Assembly: GCA_052034005.1 (NCBI GenBank)
Contig: JBPOJB010000061.1
Location: 1-64,000, forward strand
DNA from: JAAYDI01 sp052034005
GTDB lineage: Bacteria; Planctomycetota; Planctomycetia; Pirellulales; Pirellulaceae
Length of the DNA: 64,000 nucleotides
Direction of reading: 5' to 3'
Shown: piece by piece, positions 16,813 through 25,877 of the stretch
Layout: each line of letters begins with the position of its first letter
Position numbering within the stretch: the stretch's first letter is position 1
Made by a program: the position numbers and the translations under genes
Notes under the pieces: model-generated
The model's database searches: none
What the model was told of the DNA's origin: nothing
What the model saw: only the letters and a program-made list of their open reading frames with translations

Positions 16813-16848
16813 GCGGCGTGTCCCGCGGCGTGTCCCGCGCCGTGTCTC
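16813..16848. repeat. three tandem copies of a 12-bp unit
   Basis: GCGGCGTGTCCC occurs at 16813-16824 and 16825-16836, and a variant GCGCCGTGTCTC at 16837-16848, in the intergenic region between divergent genes. It is probably a slippage product; a protein-binding array is possible but untested. Confidence 0.6.
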
Positions 16849-17033
16849 GAGAGGGGTGTGCGCCGCGTCCGGCCGGTGGCCGACGTTGGACCCGCATCAT
16901 TTCCTGCCTAAAATGAAGATGGTGTCGGTGGCGGGAGACCCGCGCCGCCCGGATCTTCCGGGCCGTTTACGCCCCGCCGCCTGACCGCGGCCGAGGTTCG
17001 TGGATCGATTCATTCGCAGCCAGGAGCCATCCC

Positions 17034-17240
17034 ATGCAGTACTACATTGTCGTCGAGGCCGATGATGGACTGATGGTCGCCGAAGTCGATGCCGGACGCT
17101 CGGCGGAAGCCGAAGCGGCACGTGTGGGCGGAGTGCTGGTCGACCCCACTGCCTATGCGACGTTCGAAGATGCATACGATGCGATGCTGATCATCGACGC
17201 GGAATCCCGCGCGGACGCCGGCGATCGTATCGACCCGTAG
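17034..17240 (+). CDS. small acidic hypothetical protein (68 aa)
   Basis: Starts at ATG 17034 after CAGGAG. The product is strongly acidic (many Asp/Glu) with an N-terminal strand YYIVVEADDGLMVAEVD and a helix ATFEDAYDAMLIIDAE. Composition and codon use look genuine. There is no signal peptide or known motif. It could be a small adaptor-like or nucleic-acid-mimic-like protein, but nothing supports that beyond charge. Confidence 0.5.
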   Translation: MQYYIVVEADDGLMVAEVDAGRSAEAEAARVGGVLVDPTAYATFEDAYDAMLIIDAESRADAGDRIDP

Positions 17241-17258
17241 CTCGGTCGGCCGGTGGGC

Positions 17259-17762
17259 CTATCGCCGGCCGGGCTGCCCTTTGTCACAGATCAGCACGGG
17301 ACCGTGTGCGCGATGGTCGGTGCAGGACTCCAGCCAGCTCACCAGGTCCTTCACCAGCGGCGGCACCGACGCGCGTCCTACATCCGTGGCGGGCCGATCG
17401 CGCTGGTGCCCTACCATGAACTCGACCAGGACCGGCGCACGAGGTGCGCTGTTGGTGTGCTTCCCGTTCAGGTGCACGTACCAGAACCAACCGCGATGGA
17501 CCGGCGGACTCGACGCCGGCCGGTCGATCCGCTCGCAAATGCCAAACGAGATGCCGCCCAGCTCGTCGGTCGACCAGGACTTGCCGCGCGACCAGAGAGG
17601 CCACGACTTGGCCGTCAGCCGGTCGCGGCCGTTCCACTCGATCGAGACCTGCCGCCACCGCCCCAACCAGCCCCATATATGGTCCCGGCGGCCACGACCA
17701 TAGGTGCGTTTGACGGGTGAACCGTGTATCAGCTCCCAGTCAAGGATCTCAAACCGCTTCAT
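17259..17762 (-). CDS. hypothetical protein downstream of galM (167 aa)
   Basis: Not recognised. A basic, Trp-rich soluble protein (WELIHG, WGWLGRWRQVSIEWNGRDRL, GWFWYVHLNGKH). The start is ATG at 17762, 22 bases after the galM stop, so it is probably the second gene of that transcript, although no good ribosome-binding site is seen. It might be an ancillary sugar-binding or immunity-like protein, but I have no evidence. The low complexity of the C-terminal third lowers confidence that the whole ORF is translated. Confidence 0.5.
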   Translation of the reverse strand: MKRFEILDWELIHGSPVKRTYGRGRRDHIWGWLGRWRQVSIEWNGRDRLTAKSWPLWSRGKSWSTDELGGISFGICERIDRPASSPPVHRGWFWYVHLNGKHTNSAPRAPVLVEFMVGHQRDRPATDVGRASVPPLVKDLVSWLESCTDHRAHGPVLICDKGQPGRR

Positions 17763-17784
17763 AACCGAATCCGCAGTGCCAGGT

Positions 17785-18915
17785 CTATTCGACGAAGAAC
17801 CGATGGATGGTCACCTGGTGGTACTCTTCGCCCGGTCGCAGCAGCGTGGTCGGAAACGCCGGCTGGTTGGGCGCGTCCGGGAAATGCTGGGTCTCCAGGC
17901 ACAGGCCGTGGTAGGGGCCGTAAGGGCCGTCGGCCGCGCGCAGCTGGTCGTTTAATCCGCGGGCCGTGTAGAACTGAACGCCCGGCTGGGTCGTGTGCAC
18001 TTCCATCCCGCGGCCGCTCCGCGGGTCCCGCACACGCGCCGCCAGGCTCAGCACGTCGGCGCGCGGCTTGTTGAGCACATAGCAGTCGTCATAGTTCTGG
18101 TCCGGCACCTGTTCGATCCGCTCGCCCACGCGGTGGGGCGTGCGGAAGTCCAGCGCGGTCCCGGCCACCGGTCGCAACACGCCCGTCGGAAACCGGGCTG
18201 CATCCGCCTCCAGCACCTGATCGGCGTTGATCTCCACCACGTGGTCGAGCACATTCCCCGATCCGGCACCGCCCAGGTTCCAGTACGCGTGGTTCGTCAG
18301 GTTCACGTGCGTCGGCTTGTCGGTCTTGGCCCAATACTCGATCGTCAATTCGTTGTCGTTCGTCAACGCGTATTGGAGTCGCACTTCCAGCGTGCCTGGA
18401 TACCCTTCGTGCCCGTCCGGACTGGTGTGCGTCATTTCCACGACCGCACGATCGCCGGTGACCGCCGAGCGCGTTCGCCAATTGACGGTGTGGAATCCCT
18501 CGCGGCCGCCGTGGATATGGTGCTGGCCCAGGTTCCGTGTGATATCGAAGCGCTGGCCATCAATGACAAACTGCGCGCCGGAGATGCGGTTGGCAAACCG
18601 CCCGACCACTGACCCGAACAGGGGATGTCCGCGGAGATAGTCGTCGCACGTGTCGAGATACAGCGTGACGTTGCGCAGCACGGCGTGGCGGTCCGGCACG
18701 ATGACGCCGGTGAGCGTGGCTCCGTAGGTCAGGACGCGGACCTGGACATTCCGGACGTTGGACATGGTGAACTGCTCGATGACCGAGCCGTCCGGCATGG
18801 TGCCCACCGCCTCGGCGGAGACCTGGACCGGTCCGTCCGGAGTCTCTGCGCGTGCCGGGCCCGCCAGGCCGCGCCAGGCGGCCAGGCCGAGCATCACGTG
18901 GATGAATCGCGCCAT
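17785..18915 (-). CDS. exported aldose 1-epimerase (mutarotase)
   Basis: Interconverts alpha and beta anomers of aldoses such as galactose and glucose. The 376-residue protein has an N-terminal signal peptide (about 1-26, ending GPARA). The GalM fold follows with its key residues in order: GRFANRI, GQHHIHGGREGF (His), THVNLTNHAYWNL (His), an Asp in the NYDDCYVL segment, and the catalytic base Glu in GLCLETQHFPDAPNQP. The length is about 30 residues over cytoplasmic GalM, which is the signal. The start is ATG at 18915, where the signal peptide begins; an upstream frame extension to 19002 lacks one. Divergent from an exported Gfo/Idh/MocA gene, so it probably serves extracytoplasmic sugar metabolism. 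Confidence 0.92.
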   Translation of the reverse strand: MARFIHVMLGLAAWRGLAGPARAETPDGPVQVSAEAVGTMPDGSVIEQFTMSNVRNVQVRVLTYGATLTGVIVPDRHAVLRNVTLYLDTCDDYLRGHPLFGSVVGRFANRISGAQFVIDGQRFDITRNLGQHHIHGGREGFHTVNWRTRSAVTGDRAVVEMTHTSPDGHEGYPGTLEVRLQYALTNDNELTIEYWAKTDKPTHVNLTNHAYWNLGGAGSGNVLDHVVEINADQVLEADAARFPTGVLRPVAGTALDFRTPHRVGERIEQVPDQNYDDCYVLNKPRADVLSLAARVRDPRSGRGMEVHTTQPGVQFYTARGLNDQLRAADGPYGPYHGLCLETQHFPDAPNQPAFPTTLLRPGEEYHQVTIHRFFVE

Positions 18916-19032
18916 CTTTCCGGGTCCTTGATCAGGGGTAGATGCGGACGGCCGCGGTCCGGTACATAATACACGGTGACCATACCACACGGCCGTTACC
19001 ATGCCAAGTCAGTTGCTCAAGGAGAACCGCTC

Positions 19033-20406
19033 ATGAAAACCCTCCAGCAGGCCTCGAACACCGCCCCGTCCCGGTCGACACGTCGCGAGTTTCTGCAGAC
19101 CAGCGGCAGCGTCCTCGCCGGATCCCTATTGGCCACGACCGTGGTGCCCCGAGTGCACGCCGCGGAAGACCACACGATCCATCTGGCGCTGATCGGCTGC
19201 GGTGGTCGCGGCAGCGGCGCGGTCGTGGATGCGTGCTCCGTGGCGCAGGGTCCGGTGAAGCTGACCGTCATGGCCGACGTGATCGAATCGAGACTGAAAG
19301 GCTCGCTCAATGCGCTCCGCCAGGAGTCATGCGCCAGCTGCATCGACGTGCCGCCCGACCGGCAGTTTGTCGGGTTCGACGCGTACCGCAAGGCGATCGA
19401 CTGCTTGAAGCCCGGCGACGTGGCCATGCTGACCGGCTACGCCGGGTTCCGGCCGGTCCAGCTGGAATATGCGGTTTCCAAGGGCATCCACGTATTCATG
19501 GAGAAATCGTTTGCCGCGGACCCGCCGGGGGCTCGGCGCGTGATCCGGGCGGGCGAGGAGGCGGAGAAGAAGAACCTCAAGATCGCGGCCGGACTCATGT
19601 GCCGCCACAGCGTGAACCGGCAGGAACTGATCAAGCAGATCCGCGACGGAGCGCTGGGCGACATCCAGCTGATCCGCGCGTATCGCATGGAGGCGGTGGG
19701 AGGCATGGGACCGAAGCCGCCGGAGGAGAACGAGCTGTTGTGGCAGTTCCGCAACTTCGTCCGCTTCTACTGGGTGTCGGGCGGACTGTTCGCCGAGATG
19801 GACATCCATCAGATCGACGAGATCTGCTGGTTGAAAGGCGCCCTGCCGGTCCAGGCGCACGGCATCGGCGGTCGCGTGGCCGGCAGCACCGACTGCAGCC
19901 AGAACCTCGACTCGTTTGCCATCGAATGGACCTTTGCGGACGGGACCAAGGCGACCGATGTCGTGCGCTACGTGCCGAACTGCTACACCGAGTTCGCCAC
20001 GTTCGTGCATGGGACGAAATGCGCCGCGCAGTTCTCCGGCATGACGCACGCGGGGGACGTGCGGCGGTACCGTGACCAGCGCATCGCGAAGGACAACATC
20101 GCCTGGGAAGCGCCGAAGGAGGAGCTGACCGTCTGGCAAGCCGAGTGGGCGGCGCTGTTCCGCGCGATCCGGGAGGATCTGCCGCATAACGAAGCGCGAC
20201 GGGCGGCCGAGTCGAACCTGGTCGACATGATGGGCCGCGCCGCCGTGCACTCCGGGCAGATCGTCACGTGGGACGAGGTGATGGCCTCGGACTTCCAGTT
20301 CTGTCCCTACATCGACACGATGGACTACGATTCGCCGCCGCCGGTACAAGCCGACGCCGAGGGCCGCTATCCCGTGCCGGTGCCCGGCATCTGGAAGGAG
20401 ACCTAA
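19033..20406 (+). CDS. Tat-exported Gfo/Idh/MocA-family oxidoreductase
   Basis: A 457-residue putative NAD(P)-dependent sugar oxidoreductase. The Tat signal is clear (STRREFLQTSG around residues 15-25, then a hydrophobic stretch to about 42, VHAAE). The Rossmann motif is ALIGCGGRGSGA. The lysine motif EKP of the family reads EKS (HVFMEKSFAAD), so the lysine is kept. A C-terminal dehydrogenase-type domain follows with HQIDEICWL. The start is ATG at 19033 with AAGGAGAACC upstream. Exported members are frequent in planctomycetes and are thought to carry tightly bound cofactor; the substrate is unknown. Divergent from galM. Confidence 0.9.
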   Translation: MKTLQQASNTAPSRSTRREFLQTSGSVLAGSLLATTVVPRVHAAEDHTIHLALIGCGGRGSGAVVDACSVAQGPVKLTVMADVIESRLKGSLNALRQESCASCIDVPPDRQFVGFDAYRKAIDCLKPGDVAMLTGYAGFRPVQLEYAVSKGIHVFMEKSFAADPPGARRVIRAGEEAEKKNLKIAAGLMCRHSVNRQELIKQIRDGALGDIQLIRAYRMEAVGGMGPKPPEENELLWQFRNFVRFYWVSGGLFAEMDIHQIDEICWLKGALPVQAHGIGGRVAGSTDCSQNLDSFAIEWTFADGTKATDVVRYVPNCYTEFATFVHGTKCAAQFSGMTHAGDVRRYRDQRIAKDNIAWEAPKEELTVWQAEWAALFRAIREDLPHNEARRAAESNLVDMMGRAAVHSGQIVTWDEVMASDFQFCPYIDTMDYDSPPPVQADAEGRYPVPVPGIWKET

Positions 20407-20429
20407 AGGCGCGGCGATGCGCCGCGCCT
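20407..20429. terminator. convergent hairpin between Gfo/Idh/MocA and TIM-barrel genes
   Basis: A perfect 10-bp stem (20407-20416 and 20420-20429, AGGCGCGGCG) with a 3-nt ATG loop directly follows the stop codon. No T tract is seen. Position between convergent genes suggests a shared transcript-end structure. Confidence 0.5.
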
Positions 20430-20436
20430 GGCAGCC

Positions 20437-21402
20437 TCACAGACCGAACGCCTCCTGCATCTGTCGGCGCACCTTGGTCAGCCGTGCGACGTCGCCGCCG
20501 CCCACTTCGGCGGTGGCCCAGCCGGCGAACCCGATGTCGTCGAGCGCTTGGCGCACCTGGTCCCACGGCAGATCGCCTTCCGTGATGTCCGTCCACTTGT
20601 CCGTACCGCGATGGAAACCTTTCACGTCGAGCTTGACGCAGCGCCGCCCGAACTGGCGGATCCAGTCGGCCGGTTGACCGTACTTCCAGTGGTTGCCGAT
20701 ATCGTAGTACATGCCGACCCACGGGCTGTCGATGCTGTCGATGAACGCCACGAACCGCTCGGCGCTTTGCTCGGGCGGAGCGTCATGCTCGTAGAACATG
20801 TGGTTCCAGACGTTTTCGATCAGGATCATCTGGCCGAGCGAGGCGGCCAGCGGGATCAGTCGCTTGATCTCCTGGCGGCAGCGCTGTTCGGTTTCCTCGG
20901 CGGTTCCGTCCTTGGCGTGCCCGACGACGATCAGCACGCCGCTGCCACCGGCGGCGTGTGACACGCGGATGCAGTGCTCGATGTTGGCTCGGCCCGCCGC
21001 ACGCACGGCTTGATCGGCGTGGGTGAGGGTCTTCTCCCAGTGCGCGTGGTTGATCGCGTTGTGGACAAACACGCCCGATTCCCCGACGGCCGCCCGGGCC
21101 TGTTCGGGTGTGAATCGGCCGGCCTCGTCCAGATCGACGCCGTCGAAGCCCGCTTCCGCGGCGCGGCGCAGCCGGACGGCCAAGGGCGCGTCGGCCGGCT
21201 CGATCATGGTCAGCTTGCAGGATAACAGGATGCGTTTGCCGGGCGGCGGCGTGACGATCGAGTCCTGTGCCGCGGGGCCGGCGCTGGCCGACCGAACGGC
21301 GCCAAACACGCCGGCGCCCGCGGCGCACGCCGTGCCGGCAGCCAGGAACCGTCGGCGATCGATGGCAGGTTGGGGATCGTGGGTCTTGCGGGTCGCTGTC
21401 AT
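20437..21402 (-). CDS. Tat-exported sugar phosphate isomerase/epimerase-like TIM barrel
   Basis: A 321-residue protein of the AP-endonuclease-2/xylose-isomerase-like TIM-barrel superfamily. The Tat signal IDRRRFLAAGTACAAGAG lies near residues 13-30. Barrel landmarks include GFDGVDLDE near residue 85, GQMILIENVWNHMF (metal Glu), VGMYYDIGNHWKYG, CVKLDVKGFHRG and ATAEVGGGD near the C terminus. The start is ATG at 21402 with GCAGGAGAAGG upstream. It is convergent with the Gfo/Idh/MocA gene; the pairing of these two families is common in planctomycetes and points to sugar or inositol-like substrates outside the cytoplasm. Exact reaction unknown. Confidence 0.88.
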   Translation of the reverse strand: MTATRKTHDPQPAIDRRRFLAAGTACAAGAGVFGAVRSASAGPAAQDSIVTPPPGKRILLSCKLTMIEPADAPLAVRLRRAAEAGFDGVDLDEAGRFTPEQARAAVGESGVFVHNAINHAHWEKTLTHADQAVRAAGRANIEHCIRVSHAAGGSGVLIVVGHAKDGTAEETEQRCRQEIKRLIPLAASLGQMILIENVWNHMFYEHDAPPEQSAERFVAFIDSIDSPWVGMYYDIGNHWKYGQPADWIRQFGRRCVKLDVKGFHRGTDKWTDITEGDLPWDQVRQALDDIGFAGWATAEVGGGDVARLTKVRRQMQEAFGL

Positions 21403-21552
21403 GGTAGTCCTTCTCCTGCGATGGAAGAAATGCGATGGTGCGGCCATAATCCGAGTTCGATTATCCCGCGCAGGAGAGGCCCGCGAAAGGGACCGTCAGC
21501 GCGGGCAGTCGTAATTCGCGGACGAGGGTCTCGGCACGTCGGAGAGGCGTGA

Positions 21553-22545
21553 TCAGTCGAAGGGCAGGCTGCGGCGCCGTGACTTGGCGCGATGGAGCCA
21601 GTCGGGCTGCGCCTCGACTTGCCTCTCCAGTTGCCGCACCTGGGCCTCCAGCAGGCCTGCCAGCTGGTAGTTGTGGGAGGGCAGTTTGCGCCCCGGGTGG
21701 AATTCGAGCACTGCTGAGGACCCCGGGGCGCGCGGGAAATGGGTTTCGAGATAGTGCAGCTCGGACACGAGCAGCGTCGCCACGTCGTAGACGTCGCTCG
21801 GCGCGATCTGTCCGGGCTCCAGCTTCCAGTCCACCTCCAGCGTCGTCTGTCCCGACTTGGTCAGGATGCGGCTCAGGTGATCCAGGCACCGCACGAGGCG
21901 ACTGTGGACGTCCGCCGGCGTGCGGCCCCGCTCGAAATCGGGTGCGGTCGGCTGCGGAGCATCCGGGAAGCTGGCCAACAAACGGCTGGCAGTGCCTGCG
22001 GCATCCACGAGCTGCCCGTAGACGGCCGTCGGCGTCGGCCGGGTGTCGAGCATCAGGCTGACCTGCCGACTGATTCCGACAACCAGGGAAAACACATCCG
22101 ATGGCGTCTTGCGCTCGTCCGGCGCCGGCTCCACGCTCTGGCCCGGGATCTGAAACTGAACCTTCACGCGGCGCATGTTGTGCACGGCGGCATCCACCAC
22201 GGCGAAAACGTCGGCCGGTTCCACCCGATTGGACATGGGAGGAGGGTTGACGCCCTCGTCACCCGTCAGATCGAAGCACAATCGCTGCACTTTCCGGTTC
22301 AGGGCGAGCGCCTCGAAGTAGTTGTGACGTGGTTCGCCACCCCGGACCACAACGGCAGGCCGCGCGTCTCGCGGAGCGCCGATCTCCTGTCGCACCAGCT
22401 CGGTCTCCGCTGCCAACAGCTGAAGCCGCGCGTAGACATGAGGTGGCTGGGTCTCCACCGCGTCGATCGACGACTGCAGAAACCCAGCCACGGCCAGCGC
22501 GAGATAGGCCGCCGCGGCACGCCGTCGGGGTATGTGGATCTGCAC
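21553..22545 (-). CDS. secreted protein made of eight ~38-residue repeats
   Basis: Not a family I recognise. The 330-residue protein starts at GTG 22545 (GAGGGGGG upstream) with a signal peptide (about 1-30). The rest is a repeat array. Each unit opens with P-x-[DHNA]-[VN]-[YFH] and continues as an amphipathic helix. Units begin at residues 35, 72, 110, 148, 172, 210, 249 and 289, so spacing is 37, 38, 38, 24, 38, 39 and 40. Examples are PADVFAVVDAAV and PSDVYDVATLLV. A helical-hairpin solenoid in the periplasm or at the surface is likely. It sits just downstream of a DUF1559 pseudopilin gene on the same strand (gap 48 bases), so the two may be cotranscribed. Confidence 0.75.
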   Translation of the reverse strand: MQIHIPRRRAAAAYLALAVAGFLQSSIDAVETQPPHVYARLQLLAAETELVRQEIGAPRDARPAVVVRGGEPRHNYFEALALNRKVQRLCFDLTGDEGVNPPPMSNRVEPADVFAVVDAAVHNMRRVKVQFQIPGQSVEPAPDERKTPSDVFSLVVGISRQVSLMLDTRPTPTAVYGQLVDAAGTASRLLASFPDAPQPTAPDFERGRTPADVHSRLVRCLDHLSRILTKSGQTTLEVDWKLEPGQIAPSDVYDVATLLVSELHYLETHFPRAPGSSAVLEFHPGRKLPSHNYQLAGLLEAQVRQLERQVEAQPDWLHRAKSRRRSLPFD

Positions 22546-22593
22546 GGTCCCCCCTCGCGATCGTGGATCCGCCGAGCCGGCACCGCCCGAGGA

Positions 22594-23601
22594 TCAATCG
22601 TTGAGCACCACCACCTCGTTGCCCGCGCGGGTGCCCAGCGCGCGCCACACGGACTGCTCGATGCTGCTCGTGAACGGCCGGACAGATCCGTCCATCAAGA
22701 CCGCGTTGACCGCCGCCGGATGGTAACTGCGGGCGGTAAACGACACGTTCGTGGACAGCGTGAGCGTGTAACCCAGCCGAATCGACGTGAAGTCCACGTC
22801 GTACGTCTTCCCGTCAGTATGCACGTAGGGGACGAACGTGTTGGGCGGAAAACAGGTCGTGAAGCCCGTGTGAATGATCAGGCCGTCCACCCACCGCGTG
22901 TGCCCAAACTCCGGCAACAGATTGCCCCCGTAGGCAACGAGTTCCGCAGGGGTCGAAGGCGGCGGTGTGCCGGGGACTGTCGCGTTCCCGCTGTCCACAA
23001 GGTCCGGCTGGAATGTCTTGACCTCCGCCATGCACAAGGTGTTGCTCAGGCCGTCCTTGAAATTGGCCGCGCGCATGAACGCGTTGACACAGTAAGCCCC
23101 GTCGCCGTGCCTGTCCGTCACCGGGTCCCAGATGAACCACGTCCCGCAGTTGACCCCGTAGTTGATCGGATAGTGGGTCATCGTGGGCTCAGTCGACGGC
23201 TGGTCGTTCATCTCGCTCGGGCACATGAACGTCGGGATACGATACTTCGCCACCTCGGGCTGGACCGTCCAACTCAACCGGAAGTCGATCAGCTTCTGAA
23301 GGTTCTCCTGTTCGATAAACGGCAGCACTCGAGCCTGCGCTGAATACGTGTCGGAAAGCGCGTCCGTCCGCAAAATGCATGAGGGCGGCAGCGTGCGATA
23401 CACGTCCATGTAGTTGTGCATCGCCAAGCCCATCTGCTTCAGGTTGTTCTGGCATTTCATGCGCCGTGCCGCTTCACGCGCCGCTTGCACGGCCGGTAAC
23501 AACAAACCAACAAGCACCCCGATAATCGCAATTACCACAAGCAATTCCACGAGCGTAAACCCCCCACGAAAGGCGGGGTTGCGGCGAAAGGTCGGACGCA
23601 T
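22594..23601 (-). CDS. DUF1559 (type II pseudopilin-like) protein
   Basis: A 335-residue planctomycete-type pseudopilin. The N terminus is a prepilin leader ending in Gly-Gly followed by the methylation helix FTLVELLVVIAIIGVLVGL (about residues 15-33), then QAAREAARRMKCQNNLKQ. The C terminus carries the family's H-x9-DG motif (YHPAAVNAVLMDGS). Large families of these proteins exist in planctomycetes, probably processed by a prepilin peptidase and exported by a type II-like system; a role in surface structures or macromolecule uptake is proposed but unproven. The start is ATG at 23601, because the 17 extra upstream residues precede the leader. The eight-repeat gene follows. Confidence 0.95.
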   Translation of the reverse strand: MRPTFRRNPAFRGGFTLVELLVVIAIIGVLVGLLLPAVQAAREAARRMKCQNNLKQMGLAMHNYMDVYRTLPPSCILRTDALSDTYSAQARVLPFIEQENLQKLIDFRLSWTVQPEVAKYRIPTFMCPSEMNDQPSTEPTMTHYPINYGVNCGTWFIWDPVTDRHGDGAYCVNAFMRAANFKDGLSNTLCMAEVKTFQPDLVDSGNATVPGTPPPSTPAELVAYGGNLLPEFGHTRWVDGLIIHTGFTTCFPPNTFVPYVHTDGKTYDVDFTSIRLGYTLTLSTNVSFTARSYHPAAVNAVLMDGSVRPFTSSIEQSVWRALGTRAGNEVVVLND

Positions 23602-23880
23602 GGGCTGGCCCTTAAAAACAACGGGTGCATGAAGCCGCCATGGTCGGCACACGTAAGCACGACCACTCTGTGATAGTGCTTGTACGGGGGTGGCTATGCG
23701 TTGGTTCGTGGGGTCATGCCAGTTTTGATCGGTTGAGGCCGACCCGTGATCCCAGCCGTGGCCGGCGGACGGGCGGACAGGCGGACGGACCCGCCTGCCC
23801 GCTGGTGACGGCCGGGTCGGGATACACTAAGATCCGGGCCGAGTGATCGTTTCCGTTCGGGTAACCGGGTAGGGCTTGTC

Positions 23881-24921
23881 ATGCGGCACTACGACGTCTG
23901 CGGGTTGGGCAACGCCCTGGTCGATCTCGAGTATCATGTCGACGCGCGGGATCTGACGGCGCTGGAGATCTCCAAGGGCGTGATGACGCTGGTCGACGAG
24001 GCGCGGCAAGCAGCGATTGTCGAGCATCTGGGCTCGTACGCCTGTCATCGGGGCAGCGGCGGATCGGCGGCCAACACGATCATCGCCGTGAGCCAGCTGG
24101 GAGGCCGCGCATTCTATGCGTGCCGCGTGGCCGATGACGAGCTGGGGCGATTCTATATCGACGATCTGAAGCGCGCCGGTGTTGCGACCGGCGCGCGCAC
24201 GACGCGTTACGTGCCCGGCGCGACCGGCAAGTGCCTGGTGCTCATTACCCCGGACGCCGACCGCACCATGAACACGTTCCTGGGCGTCTCGGCCGACGTT
24301 GCTCCCGACGACGTGGACGAGGACGCCATCCGAGACTCCCACTACTTGTACCTGGAAGGGTACCTGGTGACGAGCGGCAGTGCACGATCGGCGGCACTGC
24401 ACGCCCAGCAGCAGGCGCGGTCGCACGGGACGCGGGTGGCGTTGTCCCTGTCGGATCCGAATATTGTCCAGCACTTTCGAGAGGAGATAGGCGAATTGCT
24501 CGACCGAGGCGTCGACCTGCTGTTTGCCAACGAGGACGAAGCGAAAAGCGTGGCGCAGACCGATCAACTGGACCAGGCGGTGGCGCACCTGCGGGGCCTT
24601 GCGCGCGAGTTCGTGATCACGCGCGGCGCGGATGGGGCGATCGTATTTGACGGGCACACGCTCCATGAGATCGCACCAGTGGCAGTGCGCGCCGTCGACA
24701 CGGTAGGGGCGGGCGACATGTTCGCGGGCGCGTTTCTCTACGGCATCACGCACGGCATGACTTACCCGCAAGCCGGTGCTTTGGCCGCGGCCGCCGCCGC
24801 GAGGATCGTCACGAGCCTGGGCCCGCGACTGAGCGCCGATGACGCGCGGGGTGTGCTGGAAAGATTTCTCGCGGCGAGCCAAGAGAAACCGGCGAAGCAC
24901 GAAATACCCCCTCATGAATAA
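23881..24921 (+). CDS. PfkB-family carbohydrate/adenosine kinase
   Basis: A 346-residue ribokinase-like enzyme, closest in layout to bacterial adenosine kinase-type sugar kinases. The N-terminal GLGNALVDLEY and GGSAANTI (about 60-67, substrate lid region) are present, as is the C-terminal PfkB signature DTVGAGDMFAGAF with the catalytic Asp in GAGD. No signal peptide, so it phosphorylates a sugar or nucleoside in the cytoplasm at the expense of ATP. The start is ATG at 23881 with TAGGG upstream. The ABC transporter ATPase begins 44 bases downstream on the same strand, so cotranscription is possible. Substrate cannot be set from sequence. Confidence 0.9.
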   Translation: MRHYDVCGLGNALVDLEYHVDARDLTALEISKGVMTLVDEARQAAIVEHLGSYACHRGSGGSAANTIIAVSQLGGRAFYACRVADDELGRFYIDDLKRAGVATGARTTRYVPGATGKCLVLITPDADRTMNTFLGVSADVAPDDVDEDAIRDSHYLYLEGYLVTSGSARSAALHAQQQARSHGTRVALSLSDPNIVQHFREEIGELLDRGVDLLFANEDEAKSVAQTDQLDQAVAHLRGLAREFVITRGADGAIVFDGHTLHEIAPVAVRAVDTVGAGDMFAGAFLYGITHGMTYPQAGALAAAAAARIVTSLGPRLSADDARGVLERFLAASQEKPAKHEIPPHE

Positions 24922-24965
24922 GTAACGACATCCAGGTACTCGAGTTGTCTGCTGGGAGGTACGCG

Positions 24966-25877
24966 ATGTTGGTAGTCGAGGACCTGGTCAAGGTCTATCC
25001 CGGGCCGGTCGCGGCGCTGCAAGGCGTGAGCCTGCGGGTCGAGCGGGGGATGTTCGGCTTGTTGGGTCCCAACGGGGCCGGGAAATCCACCCTGATGAAG
25101 ATCGTGGCCGGGTTGCTGCAGCCTACGGCCGGCCGGGTGAGCCTGTTCGGAGAAGACATCGTCGAACAGCCGGAGCGTGTGTGGCGCCAATTGGGCTACT
25201 TGCCACAGGAGTTCGGGTTCTACCCGCAGTTGACCGGCCACGCCATGCTCAAGTACCTGCTGGAGATGAAGGGCGTGCGCGCTCCCGGGGGGCTCAACCG
25301 GCTCGCCTCGGAATTGCTGGAGCGGGTGAACTTGTCGTTCGCGGCCCGGCGGCGTCTGAAGACCTATTCCGGGGGCATGAAACAGCGGCTGGGAATCGCC
25401 CAGGCGATCGCCGGGGACCCGCGGCTGATCATCGTCGACGAGCCGACGGCCGGGCTGGACCCCGAGGAGCGGCTGCGCTTCTACCGGCTGCTGGCGGAGC
25501 TGGCGCAAGAGCGGATCGTGTTGCTCTCGACACATATTGTCGAGGATGTGGCCTTCCTGTGCCCGCGCTTCTGTGTGATCCGAGAGGGCGAAATCGTGGC
25601 CGAGACATCGCCGCGGGAGGCCAAGGGCGGGATTGTCGGGCGGATCTTCGAAGGGCAGGCGTCTCCGGCGGCGCTCCAGCGGTTGCAGGCCGAGTTCCGC
25701 GTGACGCAGGCCGTGCTGGTCGAGGGCAAGAACCGCGTGCGCATCTACGTACCGGAAGGCGATCCGCCGGCGGAGTTCGAGCCCGCTCCACCGACGCTCG
25801 AAGACGCCTACTTGTTGCTCATGCAGGGCGTCGGGCCACATGTCGTGAACGGGGTGCGAGCGGGAGGCGCGGCCTGA
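24966..25877 (+). CDS. ABC transporter ATP-binding protein
   Basis: A 303-residue ABC-2-type exporter ATPase. Walker A is GPNGAGKST (about residues 35-43), the signature is YSGGMKQRLGIAQ, and Walker B is LIIVDEPTAGLDP, followed by the switch His in STHIVED. A C-terminal extension of about 80 residues resembles the accessory region of the gene family that works with permease-peptidase fusions. The start is ATG at 24966 with GGGAGG nine bases upstream. Its stop overlaps the start of the permease/M1 gene (TGATG), so the two are translationally coupled and form one system. Confidence 0.93.
   Translation: MLVVEDLVKVYPGPVAALQGVSLRVERGMFGLLGPNGAGKSTLMKIVAGLLQPTAGRVSLFGEDIVEQPERVWRQLGYLPQEFGFYPQLTGHAMLKYLLEMKGVRAPGGLNRLASELLERVNLSFAARRRLKTYSGGMKQRLGIAQAIAGDPRLIIVDEPTAGLDPEERLRFYRLLAELAQERIVLLSTHIVEDVAFLCPRFCVIREGEIVAETSPREAKGGIVGRIFEGQASPAALQRLQAEFRVTQAVLVEGKNRVRIYVPEGDPPAEFEPAPPTLEDAYLLLMQGVGPHVVNGVRAGGAA

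Noticed and set aside
25181..25876. Upstream extension of the permease/M1 gene frame
   Set aside because: It overlaps the ABC ATPase gene in another frame. ATG 25877 has a ribosome-binding site and a normal membrane-protein N terminus.
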